A DNA stretch of 64,000 bases from Rhizobium sp. CG5 (GCF_023701945.1 NZ_JABAEF010000010.1:124001-188000), one strand, 5' to 3'. Numbered from the stretch's first letter, positions 11,310 to 21,593 are shown. Notes: generated by a model not told the origin, from the letters alone. Numbers and translations: made by a program.

Positions 11310-12089
11310 CTAAACCCGGCGCTCGACCATCATCTTCTTGATCTCGGCGATCGCCTTGGCCGGGTTCAACCCCTTGGGACAGGTCTGCGCGCAGTTCATG
11401 ATGGTGTGGCAGCGATAGAGCCGGAACGGATCTTCGAGATTGTCGAGGCGCTCGCCCTTGGCTTCGTCTCTGGAGTCGATCAGCCAGCGATAGGCCTGCA
11501 GCAGCACGGCCGGTCCGAGATAACGATCGCCATTCCACCAGTAGCTCGGGCAGGAGGCCGAGCAGCAGGCGCACAGGATGCACTCGTAGAGGCCGTCGAG
11601 CTTCTGGCGATCCTCGTGGCTCTGCTTCCATTCCTTGGCCGGCGCCGGCGACACCGTCTTCAGCCAGGGCTCGATCGAGCGGTGCTGGGCGTAGAAATTG
11701 GTCAGATCCGGCACCAGATCCTTGACGACAGGCAGATGCGGCAGCGGGTAGATCTTCACCGTCCCGTTGATTTCGTCCATGCCCTTGGTACAGGCCAGCG
11801 TATTCGTCCCGTCGATGTTCATCGCGCAGGACCCGCAGATCCCCTCGCGACAGGAACGGCGCAGCGTCAGTGTCGGGTCGATGTTGTTCTTGATGTAGAG
11901 AAGCCCGTCGAGCACCATCGGACCGCAATCGTCGACATCGATATAGAACGTGTCGATACGCGGGTTCTGGCCATCATCCGGGCTCCAGCGATAGACGCGA
12001 TATTCGCGGACATTGCGGGCACTCTCCGGCTTCGGCCAAACCTTGCCTTCGGTCATCTGGGAGTTTTTGGGCAGAGCGAGTTCAACCAT
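11310..12089 (-). CDS. sdhB: succinate dehydrogenase iron-sulfur subunit
   Basis: A 259-residue subunit of complex II that carries electrons from FAD to quinone. The [2Fe-2S] ligands are in [15 protein letters not shown], and the [4Fe-4S] and [3Fe-4S] ligands are in [16 protein letters not shown] and [14 protein letters not shown]. The ATG at 12089 follows AGAGG by 8 nt; a TTG two codons earlier is less likely. It is separated from sdhA by an 885-bp methyltransferase gene, which is unusual for an operon whose products are made in equal amounts. Confidence 0.98.
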   Translation of the reverse strand: MVELALPKNSQMTEGKVWPKPESARNVREYRVYRWSPDDGQNPRIDTFYIDVDDCGPMVLDGLLYIKNNIDPTLTLRRSCREGICGSCAMNIDGTNTLACTKGMDEINGTVKIYPLPHLPVVKDLVPDLTNFYAQHRSIEPWLKTVSPAPAKEWKQSHEDRQKLDGLYECILCACCSASCPSYWWNGDRYLGPAVLLQAYRWLIDSRDEAKGERLDNLEDPFRLYRCHTIMNCAQTCPKGLNPAKAIAEIKKMMVERRV

Positions 12090-12113
12090 TGACAAGCCTC
12101 TTTGATTTGACGG

Positions 12114-12998
12114 TTACCTGGACGGACCAGATCCGGCGAGGCGATGCGTTGCGGCATCGCCGAGTTCAAACAACATGTTTCCACGGGTCTTCGAAGACAG
12201 GACATAGCCGCAGTCCTGCAGGCAGGCGATGCAATCGCCCTTCCATTCGGAACGCGACGTGAACTCGATCACGATCCGCGTGGGCCACAGCGTCTTCGGT
12301 GCTGTCGCGAAGAAGGGCAGGATCACGTCATCCTCGAAACCCTCGACATCGATCTTCAGGGCATCGATCCGCATGACGCCCAGCGACTGCAAAATGGTCT
12401 GCAGCGGCCTGACCTGAACCTCGATTTCACCATCGGCATCAAATCGGCTCTGGCCCAGATTTCCCGCCTGGCTCTGGAAGCGCGCGACACCCTCGGCGCG
12501 ACCCGCCGCCTGGTCGACCACCGTGATCCGGTCCCGCATCGCCTCGGTATTGAAGCGCAACCGCTCCAGAACCACCGGATTGGGCTCGATGGCGATCACC
12601 CGGCAGCCAGCGCCGCATTGCGCGGCAAGCTTGACCGAAAAGAACCCGACATTGGCGCCGATATCGACGAACACGCCGCCCTTGCCCATCACCTCGGCGA
12701 GAAATTCAAATTCCTCGCGATTGTATCCAGGGTGCAGCAACGATTGCCGGTCGGTGGAATTGTCCCGAATGTCGAAGCGGAACGGCGAGCCGCCCAGCGT
12801 GTAGTCGATCGGGCCGTCCCGCAGCCGCCGCAACAGGGCGGCAGCCAGACGCCGTCCGCGCCCACGGCCAAGCGGCGTATGATGGGCCAGGATCAAAATG
12901 AGCTTCTGGACCGGCGTCGGCGCCCATGTACCAAAGGACGCCCCCTGCGCGGGGCGCGGGGACTGTTCCTTTCCGATGGGCAGGGCCAGTGTCGTCAC
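12114..12998 (-). CDS. FkbM family SAM-dependent methyltransferase inside the sdh operon
   Basis: A 294-residue class I methyltransferase of the FkbM family, which usually methylates hydroxyl groups on sugars or polyketides. It has the SAM-binding motif VFVDIGANVGFFSVKLA, the acidic motif IAIEPNPVVLE, and the family segment DALKIDVEGFEDDVI. There is no in-frame ATG near the start. The GTG at 12998 is 8 nt after GAGGA and is preferred; a TTG at 13013 overlaps the sdhA stop. It lies between sdhA and sdhB with short gaps, so it is co-transcribed. The substrate is unknown. Confidence 0.88.
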   Translation of the reverse strand: MTTLALPIGKEQSPRPAQGASFGTWAPTPVQKLILILAHHTPLGRGRGRRLAAALLRRLRDGPIDYTLGGSPFRFDIRDNSTDRQSLLHPGYNREEFEFLAEVMGKGGVFVDIGANVGFFSVKLAAQCGAGCRVIAIEPNPVVLERLRFNTEAMRDRITVVDQAAGRAEGVARFQSQAGNLGQSRFDADGEIEVQVRPLQTILQSLGVMRIDALKIDVEGFEDDVILPFFATAPKTLWPTRIVIEFTSRSEWKGDCIACLQDCGYVLSSKTRGNMLFELGDAATHRLAGSGPSR

Positions 12999-13009
12999 CG
13001 GGTCAGTCC

Positions 13010-14851
13010 TCAATATACGCGCGCCTTGGGCTCGATCTTGTAGGGGTCGATGCCTTCGGCGATGAGGTCTGTATGGACCGGGCGATAGTCGAGCTTGACG
13101 TCGCCAGCCTCGCTGACCCAGGACAGTGTGTGCTTGCGCCAGTTGACATCGTCGCGGCCGGCGAAGGGGCCATCGACATAGTCTTCGCGCGCATGGCTGC
13201 CGCGGCTTTCCTTGCGCGCTTCCGCGCCATAAACCGTGGTGATGGCGTTGGCCATCAGATTGTGCAGTTCCAGCGTCTCGACCAGATCCGAGTTCCAGAT
13301 CATCGAACGGTCGGTGACCTTGACATCGGGAAGCTCCTTCCAGATCGCCGAGATGCGGCGGCAGCCGCTCTCCAGTGCTTCCTGGGTGCGGAACACGGCG
13401 GCGTCTTCCTGCATGGCGCGCTGCATCTTGTCGCGCAGCACCGCGGTCGGCGTCGAGCCGCTGGCATTGCGGATGCTGTCGAAGCGCTCCATGATCTTGT
13501 CGCAGGCGGCAACATTCAGAGCCGGGATCGGCTCCGCCTTGTCGATGACCTGCGCGGCACGGATCGCCGCGGCGCGGCCGAACACCACCAGGTCGATCAG
13601 CGAGTTGGAGCCCAGACGGTTTGCACCGTGCACCGAGGCGCAGCCGGCCTCGCCGACCGCCATCAGGCCGGGCGCGATGCGCTCGGGATTTTCCGCGTCT
13701 GCATTCAGCACTTCGCCCCAGTAATTGGTCGGAATGCCGCCCATGTTGTAATGCACCGTCGGCAGAACCGGGATCGGCTCGCGCGTCACGTCGACGCCGG
13801 CAAAGATCTTGGCCGATTCCGAGATACCCGGCAGACGCTCGTGCAGAACGGCCGGATCCAAATGGTCGAGATGCAGGTAGATATGGTCCTTGTTCTTGCC
13901 GACGCCGCGACCCTCGCGGATTTCCAGCGTCATGCAGCGGGAGACGACGTCGCGCGAGGCCAGGTCCTTGGCGGACGGGGCATAGCGCTCCATGAAGCGC
14001 TCACCTTCCGAATTGACGAGATAGCCGCCTTCGCCGCGGGCGCCTTCGGTGATCAGGCAGCCGGCGCCATAAATGCCGGTCGGGTGGAATTGCACGAATT
14101 CCATGTCCTGCAGCGGCAGGCCGGCGCGCGCGATCATACCGCCGCCGTCGCCGGTGCAGGTATGGGCGGACGTGGCCGAGAAATAGGCGCGGCCGTAGCC
14201 GCCGGTCGCCAGCACCACCATCTTGGCGGAAAAGCGGTGGATGGTGCCGTCGTCGAGGTTCCAGGCAACGACGCCCGTGCAACGGCCGTCTTCGGCCATG
14301 ATCAGGTCGAGCGCGAAATACTCGATGAAGAATTCGGCATTGTGCTTCAGCGACTGGCCGTACAGCGTATGCAGGATGGCGTGACCGGTGCGGTCGGCGG
14401 CAGCACAGGTGCGCTGCACCGGCGGGCCTTCGCCGTAATTCTGCATATGGCCGCCGAACGGCCGCTGGTAGATCTTGCCCTCGGCATTGCGCGAGAACGG
14501 CACGCCGTAATGCTCGAGCTCATAGACGGCCTTCGGCGCTTCCATGGCGAGATACTGCATGGCGTCGACGTCGCCGAGCCAGTCCGACCCCTTGACGGTG
14601 TCGTAGAGATGCCATTGCCAGCAATCCGGCGTCATGTTGGTCAGCGAGGCGGCAATGCCGCCCTGGGCCGCGACCGTGTGGGAGCGCGTCGGGAAAACCT
14701 TGGTGATGCAGGCCGTCTTGAAACCCTGCTCGGCCATGCCGAGCGTGGCGCGCAGACCGGCGCCGCCGGCGCCGACCACGACCACGTCATAGGAATGGTC
14801 GACATAGGTATAGGCCTTGCCGTTCGGGGCGGAGGAGCTGTTGGATGCCAT
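13010..14851 (-). CDS. sdhA: succinate dehydrogenase flavoprotein subunit
   Basis: A 613-residue FAD subunit that oxidises succinate to fumarate. The N-terminus has the dinucleotide fold [13 protein letters not shown] and the histidine for covalent FAD in [12 protein letters not shown]. The substrate-site segments [15 protein letters not shown] and [16 protein letters not shown] are also present. Length is normal for alphaproteobacterial SdhA. sdhD ends 6 nt upstream, and an FkbM methyltransferase follows in place of sdhB. Confidence 0.98.
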   Translation of the reverse strand: MASNSSSAPNGKAYTYVDHSYDVVVVGAGGAGLRATLGMAEQGFKTACITKVFPTRSHTVAAQGGIAASLTNMTPDCWQWHLYDTVKGSDWLGDVDAMQYLAMEAPKAVYELEHYGVPFSRNAEGKIYQRPFGGHMQNYGEGPPVQRTCAAADRTGHAILHTLYGQSLKHNAEFFIEYFALDLIMAEDGRCTGVVAWNLDDGTIHRFSAKMVVLATGGYGRAYFSATSAHTCTGDGGGMIARAGLPLQDMEFVQFHPTGIYGAGCLITEGARGEGGYLVNSEGERFMERYAPSAKDLASRDVVSRCMTLEIREGRGVGKNKDHIYLHLDHLDPAVLHERLPGISESAKIFAGVDVTREPIPVLPTVHYNMGGIPTNYWGEVLNADAENPERIAPGLMAVGEAGCASVHGANRLGSNSLIDLVVFGRAAAIRAAQVIDKAEPIPALNVAACDKIMERFDSIRNASGSTPTAVLRDKMQRAMQEDAAVFRTQEALESGCRRISAIWKELPDVKVTDRSMIWNSDLVETLELHNLMANAITTVYGAEARKESRGSHAREDYVDGPFAGRDDVNWRKHTLSWVSEAGDVKLDYRPVHTDLIAEGIDPYKIEPKARVY

Positions 14852-14857
14852 GATGAA

Positions 14858-15238
14858 TTATCCTACGAATGCGATTTTCAAGATGGCGAACAGACAGAGC
14901 CCACCGACCAGGATGCCGAAGAACGTGTTGAGCATCAGCAGGACGATCTTGAGGCCATCGACATGGATATAGTCCTCGATGATCACCTGCATGCCGAGCT
15001 TCATGTGCACGATGCCGGAAATCACCACGAGACCCATCAGCACGGCAACGATCGGATTGGACAGGGCGCCGACGACTTCCGCATAAGGCGCGCCAGCGTA
15101 GACCAGCAGGAAGATGACGAAGAAGGTAATCAGCGGCACATTGGCGACCGCCGTTAGGCGCTGGCGCCAGAAATGTTCCGTTCCGTCCTTGGCCGAGCCA
15201 AGGCCGCGAACCTTACCCAGAGGCGTACGCATATCCAT
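14858..15238 (-). CDS. sdhD: succinate dehydrogenase membrane anchor subunit
   Basis: A 126-residue integral membrane subunit with three hydrophobic helices that anchors SdhAB and helps form the quinone and haem b sites. The N-terminal loop has the family segment [13 protein letters not shown], and the second helix the ligand-bearing [13 protein letters not shown]. The ATG at 15238 sits 9 nt after GAAGGG; a TTG two codons earlier is possible. It lies 13 nt from the sdhC stop. Confidence 0.93.
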   Translation of the reverse strand: MDMRTPLGKVRGLGSAKDGTEHFWRQRLTAVANVPLITFFVIFLLVYAGAPYAEVVGALSNPIVAVLMGLVVISGIVHMKLGMQVIIEDYIHVDGLKIVLLMLNTFFGILVGGLCLFAILKIAFVG

Positions 15239-15251
15239 GTTCAATGACCCT

Positions 15252-15647
15252 TCAGAAGCGAATGACGTAACCGATCACCCAGACGACTACGGTCAGGACG
15301 ATCGATCCGATCACATTGGCCTTGGCAAGTTTGGTCGAAAACGACTTTTCGAAGCCGTATCCCAGATCCCACATGAAATGGCGCAGACCGCCGAGCATGT
15401 GATGCAGGAGTGCCCAGGTATAACCGAACAGGACGAGACGTCCGATGATCGTGCCCATGAACCAGCTGACCCATTCATAGTAACCGGCGCCGGTCGACGC
15501 CGCGACAAGCCACCAGGCAACCAGCAGCGTGCCGAAATAGAGCGCCCCGCCGGTGATGCGATGGATGATCGACATCGCCATCGTCGGAATAAGCTTGTAG
15601 ATTTGCAGATGCGGCGATAACGGCCGGTTATTTGTCACATTCGCCAT
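15252..15647 (-). CDS. sdhC: succinate dehydrogenase cytochrome b556 subunit
   Basis: A 131-residue membrane subunit with three helices and the conserved N-terminal motif [11 protein letters not shown] followed by SIIHRITGG, part of the quinone site. The haem-ligand region is [15 protein letters not shown]. It is the first gene of the sdhCD-A-fkbM-sdhB operon, with the promoter expected in the 313-nt region upstream. Confidence 0.95.
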   Translation of the reverse strand: MANVTNNRPLSPHLQIYKLIPTMAMSIIHRITGGALYFGTLLVAWWLVAASTGAGYYEWVSWFMGTIIGRLVLFGYTWALLHHMLGGLRHFMWDLGYGFEKSFSTKLAKANVIGSIVLTVVVWVIGYVIRF

Positions 15648-15960
15648 CAGGACCTCGCGGCGTTGTAATGCGTTCCGAATTTTTCGGACATCCCCACTGC
15701 AATGGCTGAACCCGTATCGAATGGGTGCATTGCATCAATGGCGTGGTTTAATCGCCGAATTGTCATACGACAAGCACTATTGCACCAAGTTCATATTTTA
15801 ATCGATTGGCACATCAATGACCTCAGACGAAGGTCTGATGCGCCGTGGATTTTATCCTGATCCGGTTAAAAAAATGGTGCCGGAAGCGCCGATCTCCTTG
15901 AAATCGCCGACGCAGGCGTTAACCTTTCGCTAACGTGTCATCGACCCGGAGATCTTGACC
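15648..15960. promoter_or_regulatory. divergent promoter region of sdhC and a small secreted-protein gene
   Basis: This 313-nt non-coding stretch is AT-richer than its flanks. It contains a clean inverted repeat TCAGAC-GAAG-GTCTGA at 15823-15838 and a run of seven A near 15870. On the sdhC strand, CTTGTC followed 17 nt later by TTAAAC is a weak sigma-70-like candidate. No open reading frame or structured RNA is apparent. The sdh promoter must lie here. Confidence 0.5.
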
Positions 15961-16335
15961 ATGGTATCGCGTATCGGCAGGTTCGGCCCGGCAGCGCTCA
16001 TCGCTGTCCTTGCATGCACCGTCTCGCTGCCGGCCTTGGCGGCCGACCACCGATCAGATTATCGCAAGCACCCCCACCGGCATGATGGATACCGGACAAA
16101 CGCAGGCATCACCGGTTCCGGCCTTCCCTCGGTCCTGCCCGGCATCGGCACCTATGCCGGCTCGGTGTCGGCCGTGTCGTTTCGCGGCGTCGGCACCTAT
16201 TTCGCCATCGACCACAGCGGCCGCCGCACACGCTCCGTCGTTCTCGCCCCCAAGGCGCTGATCATTGAGGTGGATGCCGAGAAGAGCGATGCGGCCTGCT
16301 CTTACGAGGCCGGCGTCTGCGTCATCAGACCCTGA
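15961..16335 (+). CDS. small secreted protein of unknown function
   Basis: A 124-residue protein with a clear Sec signal peptide (RIGRFGPAALIAVLACTVSLPALA, cleavage near residue 28). The mature part is rich in His, Arg and Gly and ends with a cysteine pair in CSYEAGVCVIRP that could form a disulfide in the periplasm. GGAG lies 9 nt before the ATG; the TTG at 15955 is less likely. I recognise no family. It is transcribed away from sdhC and its stop is 15 nt from the convergent methyltransferase gene. Confidence 0.72.
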   Translation: MVSRIGRFGPAALIAVLACTVSLPALAADHRSDYRKHPHRHDGYRTNAGITGSGLPSVLPGIGTYAGSVSAVSFRGVGTYFAIDHSGRRTRSVVLAPKALIIEVDAEKSDAACSYEAGVCVIRP

Positions 16336-16350
16336 CCATCGCGGCAATGT

Positions 16351-16995
16351 TCAGGCAAATCGCCACACCGTCGTCTTCTTGATTTCGCTATCCTCCAGGA
16401 TCCGGCTGACCGGAACCTGATAGGTGACGATCGGCTCAAGCCGCTGCTTCGGGCAATAGGCCCGTCCGGGATCGCCGACCAGAACCGTCTTGCCGGCTGC
16501 CGTAAGCGCGGCGAACCAAGGGATCAAAGCATCGGCAAAATCGCGATCGTAGAAGACATCGCCCGCCAGAACGATATCCGCATCGACCAGACGGCCGATA
16601 ATGTTCTCATTCGAAACGTCGAGCTCGACGCCGTTTTCGCGGCTGTTGAGACGGATGGCCGTGCCCGCCCATGGATCGATGTCGCAGGCCGTGACGCTTG
16701 TAGCCCCCGCCATTTTCGCGGCAATCGCCACGAGCCCCGAGCCGCTGGCAAAATCGACCACCCGCCTGCCGCAGACGCTGTCCCGGTGATCCAGCACATA
16801 GCGCGCCAGTCCCTGCCCGCCGGCCCAGGCAAAGGCCCAGAACGGCGGCGGCAGGCCGATCGCGTCGAGATCCTCTTCGGTCTTCAGCCAGAGGTCATGC
16901 ACCTCGCTGGCCAGATAGAGCCGGATCTCAGGCACATGCGGCGGCGCCATCAGTGCGGTATTGGCGACAATGAAGCTCTCCGGATCCGTCTTCAA
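16351..16995 (-). CDS. class I methyltransferase, ETF-beta lysine methyltransferase-like
   Basis: A 214-residue SAM-dependent methyltransferase. It has the motif I region VVDFASGSGLVAIAAKMAGA, the acidic DIDPWAGTAIRLN, and the segment ADIVLAGDVFYD, which matches the hallmark of the METTL20/ETFBKMT group of lysine methyltransferases that modify electron transfer flavoprotein beta. The PPPFWAFAWAGGQGLARY segment is also characteristic. The start is probably TTG at 16995, 8 nt after AGGGG; the next ATG (16950) has no ribosome site. It is the last gene of the tsaD-gpsA-yciI-EVE run. The substrate is inferred. Confidence 0.82.
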   Translation of the reverse strand: MKTDPESFIVANTALMAPPHVPEIRLYLASEVHDLWLKTEEDLDAIGLPPPFWAFAWAGGQGLARYVLDHRDSVCGRRVVDFASGSGLVAIAAKMAGATSVTACDIDPWAGTAIRLNSRENGVELDVSNENIIGRLVDADIVLAGDVFYDRDFADALIPWFAALTAAGKTVLVGDPGRAYCPKQRLEPIVTYQVPVSRILEDSEIKKTTVWRFA

Positions 16996-17020
16996 TCAGC
17001 ACACCCCTGCAGACCGGCCT

Positions 17021-17452
17021 TTAGCGTGGCGGATTATCGAGGCCACCCATGCGGCAAACCTCGAGATATTCCTCGTCCGTCACCGGTTGAACCGAAAGCC
17101 GCATCGAGGTGACCAGCGCCATCTTCTCAAGCGCCGGGCTTGCCTTGACGTCCTTGAGCGTTACGGGTTTCGGCATGTCGCAGACCGCGCGGATGTCGAC
17201 GCAATCCCATTTGGGATCGCCCTCGGCGGTCGAATCCGGATGCGACAGCGCGCAGCCCTCGACGATGCCGACCACTTCGAGCCCTTCGTTCGAGTGGTAG
17301 AAGAAGCCCTTGTCGCCGATCTTCATCGCCCGCATGTTGTTACGGGCCAGATAATTGCGCACGCCGGTCCATTCGGTGCCGGCGGCGCCCGCCGCCTTCT
17401 GCATGTCCCAGGACCATTTGAACGGTTCGGATTTGTAGAGCCAGAATGCCAT
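17021..17452 (-). CDS. EVE domain protein
   Basis: A 143-residue single-domain protein of the EVE family, a PUA-like fold that binds modified bases in nucleic acids. It begins with the conserved MAFWLYKSEP and has WTGVRNYLARNNMRAMKIGD and GFFYHSNEG, the segments that line the binding pocket in this family. Length is normal. Its start is 8 nt after the yciI stop, in the tsaD-gpsA-yciI-EVE run. The native ligand is unknown. Confidence 0.92.
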   Translation of the reverse strand: MAFWLYKSEPFKWSWDMQKAAGAAGTEWTGVRNYLARNNMRAMKIGDKGFFYHSNEGLEVVGIVEGCALSHPDSTAEGDPKWDCVDIRAVCDMPKPVTLKDVKASPALEKMALVTSMRLSVQPVTDEEYLEVCRMGGLDNPPR

Positions 17453-17460
17453 GGCGAAGC

Positions 17461-17754
17461 TTACGCCTCCGGATTGTTGAAGACCCAGTTATAGGGCTTG
17501 ATCTCGACGCTCTCGAAAAGGCCGGCCAGGGCGTAAGGGTCCTGCGCGGCAATGGCCTTGGCGCCGTCCAGGTCGTCGGCCGCGATCAGCAGCATGGAGC
17601 CGCAGGGCTTGCCGTCGCCGTCGAGGAACGGGCCGCCGATCTTCAGCGTGCCGGCAGCGTTCAGGCCGTTCAGCCATTCCACATGCGGCGGCCGCGTCTC
17701 CATGCGAAGGTTGAGGTGATTGGGCTTGTCCTTGCACAAAACAGCAAAAAGCAT
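17461..17754 (-). CDS. YciI-like protein
   Basis: A 97-residue protein of the YciI family, small dimeric ferredoxin-like folds with a conserved His/Asp pair (here RPPHVEWL and GPFLDGDG). The frame extends upstream into gpsA, but the ATG at 17754 gives the standard MLFAVLCKDK start. It lies between gpsA and the EVE gene, an arrangement I recall as common in alphaproteobacteria. The reaction, if any, is not established. Confidence 0.9.
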   Translation of the reverse strand: MLFAVLCKDKPNHLNLRMETRPPHVEWLNGLNAAGTLKIGGPFLDGDGKPCGSMLLIAADDLDGAKAIAAQDPYALAGLFESVEIKPYNWVFNNPEA

Positions 17755-17783
17755 GGTGTGTCTCCCGTATCTATGAGGTCGGT

Positions 17784-18773
17784 TTATTCGGTGGTGATCG
17801 GTCGCGTCATCAGCTGTTCGATGGCAGCCGGAATATCCAGCCGGCCCTCGATGATCAGCGCGATCGCGTCGGTAATCGGCATGTCGATCTTGAGCCCTTC
17901 GGCGAGGCGAGCCGCAACGGCGGCAGCATAAGCGCCCTCGACCAGGCCGCCGCTGGCAAAATCGGCGGCCGCGCCATGCCCGAGCGCGATGCCGAAGCGC
18001 AGGTTGCGCGATTGATGGCTGGTGGCCGTCAGCACGAGATCGCCGAGGCCCGAAAGACCGCGCACCGTATCGGCCGAGCCGCCCATGGCCACCACGAGCC
18101 GCGACATTTCGGCGAGCCCCCGGGCTATCAGCGCGGCGCGCGCCGACTCGCCAAGCCCCATGCCTTCGACAATGCCGCAGGCAATCGCCAGCACGTTTTT
18201 CAAGGCGCCGCCCAGCTGCACGCCGACGCGATCCGAAGACGCGTAAAGGCGGAAGGTCGGCCCCGAAATCACCCGTGCCAGCCATTCGGCATGGGCAAGA
18301 TCCACGGAGGCGATCGCCATGGCGGTCGGCAGGCCGCGCGCGATATCCATGGCAAAACCCGGACCGGACAGAACCGCGATGCGATGGTTCGGCAATTCTT
18401 GTTCCAGAACCTGCGTCAGCAGTTTCGACGAATTGCGATCGATCCCCTTGGCGCAGGTGACGACGGTCGCATCGGCGTGGAGATAGGGTCCGTATTGTTC
18501 GGCGGCATCGGCCTGCGCCTGCGACGGCATGGCAAACAGCACGATATCGGCGGAGGCCAGCACATCGGGCTCGAAAGCGTATTGCAGGCCATCGGGCAGC
18601 ATGATGCCGGGCAAGGCGGCATCGTGAATGCCCTCGTTCCTGAGATCCGCCATCAGCGAGGGATCCCGGCCAAGCAGCGTCACATCCACCTTGCCATCCA
18701 GGGCCATCACGGTTGCCAGCGCCGTGCCGAAGGCGCCGGCTCCCACCACCACGACCCGCTCTCTCTCGCTCAT
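17784..18773 (-). CDS. gpsA: glycerol-3-phosphate dehydrogenase (NAD(P)+)
   Basis: A 329-residue enzyme that reduces dihydroxyacetone phosphate to sn-glycerol-3-phosphate for phospholipid synthesis. It has the N-terminal dinucleotide motif [12 protein letters not shown], the catalytic-lysine segment [11 protein letters not shown], and the C-terminal [16 protein letters not shown]. The ATG overlaps the tsaD stop by 4 nt (ATGA), so translation is coupled. The start at 18773 is preferred to upstream codons inside tsaD. Confidence 0.97.
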   Translation of the reverse strand: MSERERVVVVGAGAFGTALATVMALDGKVDVTLLGRDPSLMADLRNEGIHDAALPGIMLPDGLQYAFEPDVLASADIVLFAMPSQAQADAAEQYGPYLHADATVVTCAKGIDRNSSKLLTQVLEQELPNHRIAVLSGPGFAMDIARGLPTAMAIASVDLAHAEWLARVISGPTFRLYASSDRVGVQLGGALKNVLAIACGIVEGMGLGESARAALIARGLAEMSRLVVAMGGSADTVRGLSGLGDLVLTATSHQSRNLRFGIALGHGAAADFASGGLVEGAYAAAVAARLAEGLKIDMPITDAIALIIEGRLDIPAAIEQLMTRPITTE

Positions 18774-19867
18774 GCCTTGGCTCCTCTCTTGCCCGATCCG
18801 ATCAGCGCTTCCGCCGACATGTCCAGCGGCCATCGCGACCGTGGCGACACATCCAAGGCGTCCGGACCAAATCCGGCCGCCATGCGCTCAAGCCCGGCCC
18901 AGGCGATCATCGCCGCATTGTCGGTGCACAGCGCATGCGGCGGCGCCACGAAACGAACCCCGTGCCGGTCGAAAAGCGCCTGCAGGCAGGTCCGCAGTTC
19001 CAGATTGGCCGCCACGCCCCCCGCCACGACCAGCGACGGCTTTTCGTCTCGCACCGGAAATTCCTCTGCAAAGCGCTGCAGCCCGCGCCCAATGCGGTCA
19101 TCGAGCGTCCGTGAGACCGCCCGTTGAAACGACGCGCAGATATCGGCGATATCCTGCTCCGACACCGGCGCTGCGGCTTCCGCCGCCTGGCGCACGGCTG
19201 TCTTCAGGCCGGAAAACGAAAAATCAAGCCGCTTCTCGCCGACCAGCGGCCGCGGAAAGGTGAAGCGCTGGGCATCGCCACTGCGGGCCGCGTTTTCCAC
19301 CGCCGGTCCACCCGGATAGGGAAGCGCCAGCAGCTTGGCTGTCTTGTCGAAAGCCTCGCCCAGCGCATCGTCGATGGTCGTGCCCCAGCGTTCGTATTGA
19401 CCGACGCCGCGCACCAGCACCAGCTGCGTGTGGCCGCCGGAGACCAGCAGCATCAGATAGGGGAAAGCGAGCCCGTCCGTCAGCCGCGCCGTCAGCGCAT
19501 GGCCTTCCAGATGGTTGATCGCATAGAGCGGCTTGTTGGCCGCGCGCGCAATCGCCTTGCCGGTCATCAGCCCAACCAGCAATCCGCCGATCAGGCCGGG
19601 GCCGGCGGTTGCGGCAATGGCGTCCATGTCCTTCAAGCTTGTGCCGGACCGCGCCAGCGCCTCGGCGATCAGCGTATCCAGCGCCTCGACATGGGCGCGC
19701 GCCGCGATTTCCGGCACCACGCCACCATAGGCGCTATGCTCGTCCATCTGGCTGAGCACGACGTCGGCCAGGATCTCGCCGCGGCCATCGGCATGGCGCA
19801 CGACGACGGAAGCCGCGGTCTCGTCGCAGCTGGTTTCAATGCCGAGAATACGAAGAAAGGAAGCCAT
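18770..19867 (-). CDS. tsaD: tRNA N6-adenosine threonylcarbamoyltransferase
   Basis: A 365-residue TsaD/Kae1 protein that transfers threonylcarbamoyl to A37 of ANN-decoding tRNAs. It begins [14 protein letters not shown], has the metal-binding HLEGH at residues 119-123, and the phosphate-loop segments [13 protein letters not shown] and VSGGHTQLV. The frame is open upstream, but 19867 gives the family N-terminus. It is divergent from hemC across 71 nt, a widespread alphaproteobacterial arrangement. Confidence 0.97.
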   Translation of the reverse strand: MASFLRILGIETSCDETAASVVVRHADGRGEILADVVLSQMDEHSAYGGVVPEIAARAHVEALDTLIAEALARSGTSLKDMDAIAATAGPGLIGGLLVGLMTGKAIARAANKPLYAINHLEGHALTARLTDGLAFPYLMLLVSGGHTQLVLVRGVGQYERWGTTIDDALGEAFDKTAKLLALPYPGGPAVENAARSGDAQRFTFPRPLVGEKRLDFSFSGLKTAVRQAAEAAAPVSEQDIADICASFQRAVSRTLDDRIGRGLQRFAEEFPVRDEKPSLVVAGGVAANLELRTCLQALFDRHGVRFVAPPHALCTDNAAMIAWAGLERMAAGFGPDALDVSPRSRWPLDMSAEALIGSGKRGAKA

Positions 19868-19938
19868 TTGCCCTTTGATTGATTGCGATGGCCCGGAAAG
19901 GCGTTTACGAAACCGTCGGTAACAATGGATGAAGTCGG

Positions 19939-20868
19939 ATGCAAACAAAACCTTTCCGGATCGGCACACGCGGCAGTCCACTGGCTCTCGCCCAGGCCCA
20001 TGAAACCCGCGACCGCCTGATGGCCGCCCATGGCATGCCTGCCGACATGTTCGAGATCGTCGTGCTGTCGACCACCGGCGACCGCATCACGGATCGCTCG
20101 CTGGCCGAGATCGGCGGCAAGGGCCTGTTCACCCTGGAACTCGAGGAGCAATTGCTCTCGGGCGATCTCGATTTCGCCGTCCATTCCTCCAAGGACATGC
20201 CGACCGCCGTGCCGGACGGCCTGGAGATTTCCGCCTACCTGCCGCGCGAAGATTTTCGCGACGCCTTTGTCGGCCGCACCGCCCCGACCCTGATGGAATT
20301 GCCACAGGGCGCCACCATCGGCTCGTCGTCGCTGCGCCGTCAGGCCCTGATCCGCCGCCTGCGCCCGGATATAGAGGTCATCACCTTCCGCGGCCTGGTC
20401 GATACCCGCCTGCGCAAGCTGGCAGAAGGCCAGGTCGATGCAACACTGCTGGCCTTTGCCGGCCTGAAGCGTCTCGGCAAGGAAACCGTGCCGACGCAAT
20501 TGCTGGATCCGGCCACCTTTCCGCCCGCTCCGGCCCAGGGCGCCATCTGTATCGAAAGCCGCATCGGTGACAGCCGCATCGCCGATCTTCTGGCCGCCAT
20601 CAATGATCGCCCGACCTACGATGCCGTCACCTGCGAGCGCAGCTTTCTGGGCGCCCTCGACGGTTCCTGCCGCACGCCGATTGCCGGCTATGCGATCTGC
20701 GAGGGCGACCAGCTGCGTTTCTCCGGTCTGATCCTGACGCCTGACGGATCCGTCTCCCATTCGGTCGCCATTGAGGGGCCTAGCCGCGACGCCGTCGCCC
20801 TTGGTCGATCGGCAGGTGAGACTGTGCGCGACAAGGCCGGCACCACCTTCTTCGACGGCTGGAGCTGA
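19939..20868 (+). CDS. hemC: hydroxymethylbilane synthase (porphobilinogen deaminase)
   Basis: A 309-residue enzyme that polymerises four porphobilinogens for haem. It begins [15 protein letters not shown], has the substrate-binding arginines in [16 protein letters not shown], and the cysteine that carries the dipyrromethane cofactor at C244 ([11 protein letters not shown]). It starts the operon hemC-hemD-mitofilin-hemY. Confidence 0.98.
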   Translation: MQTKPFRIGTRGSPLALAQAHETRDRLMAAHGMPADMFEIVVLSTTGDRITDRSLAEIGGKGLFTLELEEQLLSGDLDFAVHSSKDMPTAVPDGLEISAYLPREDFRDAFVGRTAPTLMELPQGATIGSSSLRRQALIRRLRPDIEVITFRGLVDTRLRKLAEGQVDATLLAFAGLKRLGKETVPTQLLDPATFPPAPAQGAICIESRIGDSRIADLLAAINDRPTYDAVTCERSFLGALDGSCRTPIAGYAICEGDQLRFSGLILTPDGSVSHSVAIEGPSRDAVALGRSAGETVRDKAGTTFFDGWS

Positions 20869-20873
20869 CAGCC

Positions 20874-21593
20874 ATGCGCATCCTCGTGACCAGGCCGGAG
20901 CAGAGCGGGCAGAAAACCGCGCACATGCTCGAAACGCTTGGCCACCAGCCGGTGCTCCTGCCGCTCGCAGCACCGTACCATCACCCCGACGCAATACTGG
21001 ACGCCCTGGCCCGTCACGAAGGCCCGCTGGCGGTGACGAGCGCCGTGGCAATCTATGGCCTGGCCAAGCTCGGCGACCGCCTGCTCCCCTATCTCGACTG
21101 GCCGCTTTATGCGGTCGGTCCGGCGACCGCCAAAGCGGCCGAACAGGCGGGCTTTCGCCAGGTCGTCGCCTCGTCCGGCGACGGTGGCGCCCTTGCCGAT
21201 ACCATCGCCTCCCATCATGCAGCGGTGCCGATCCTCTATCTGGCCGGCCACCCCCGGGCCAAAACGTTTGAGCAACGATTGAGCGAGCGGCAGATCCCGT
21301 TCACGGTCTGCGAAAGCTACGCCATGCAGGCCTTGATCCCTGACAGGGAGACGCTGCATCGGCTGCTTGTCGACAGCCCGGTCGATACCGTCCTGCTCTA
21401 TTCCACTGAGACCGCGCGGCGCTTCTTCGACCTGCCGATCTTTGCGGAGAGGCCCGATCTTCTGTCGTCCCTGCCCATCCTCTGTCTGAGCGCGGCGATT
21501 GCCGCAACCGTTCCGCCGCAATATCGCCGCCATGCGCAGGCAGCACGAAGCGCGGATGAGGCGAGCCTGCTGGCCCTACTGCCAAGGTCTTGA
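20874..21593 (+). CDS. hemD: uroporphyrinogen-III synthase
   Basis: A 239-residue protein that starts MRILVTRPEQSGQKTA, the typical HemD opening, and has the two-lobed alpha/beta layout of the family, with AVTSAVAIYGLA and VLLYSTETARRFFDL at positions normal for the conserved Ser/Thr-rich loops. HemD is poorly conserved, so the assignment leans on these segments plus its place 5 nt after hemC. It closes and inverts hydroxymethylbilane. Confidence 0.93.
   Translation: MRILVTRPEQSGQKTAHMLETLGHQPVLLPLAAPYHHPDAILDALARHEGPLAVTSAVAIYGLAKLGDRLLPYLDWPLYAVGPATAKAAEQAGFRQVVASSGDGGALADTIASHHAAVPILYLAGHPRAKTFEQRLSERQIPFTVCESYAMQALIPDRETLHRLLVDSPVDTVLLYSTETARRFFDLPIFAERPDLLSSLPILCLSAAIAATVPPQYRRHAQAARSADEASLLALLPRS

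Noticed and set aside
12926..15157. Plus-strand frame opposite sdhA
   Set aside because: Shadow of sdhA; no ribosome site, no family, crosses sdhA and sdhD.
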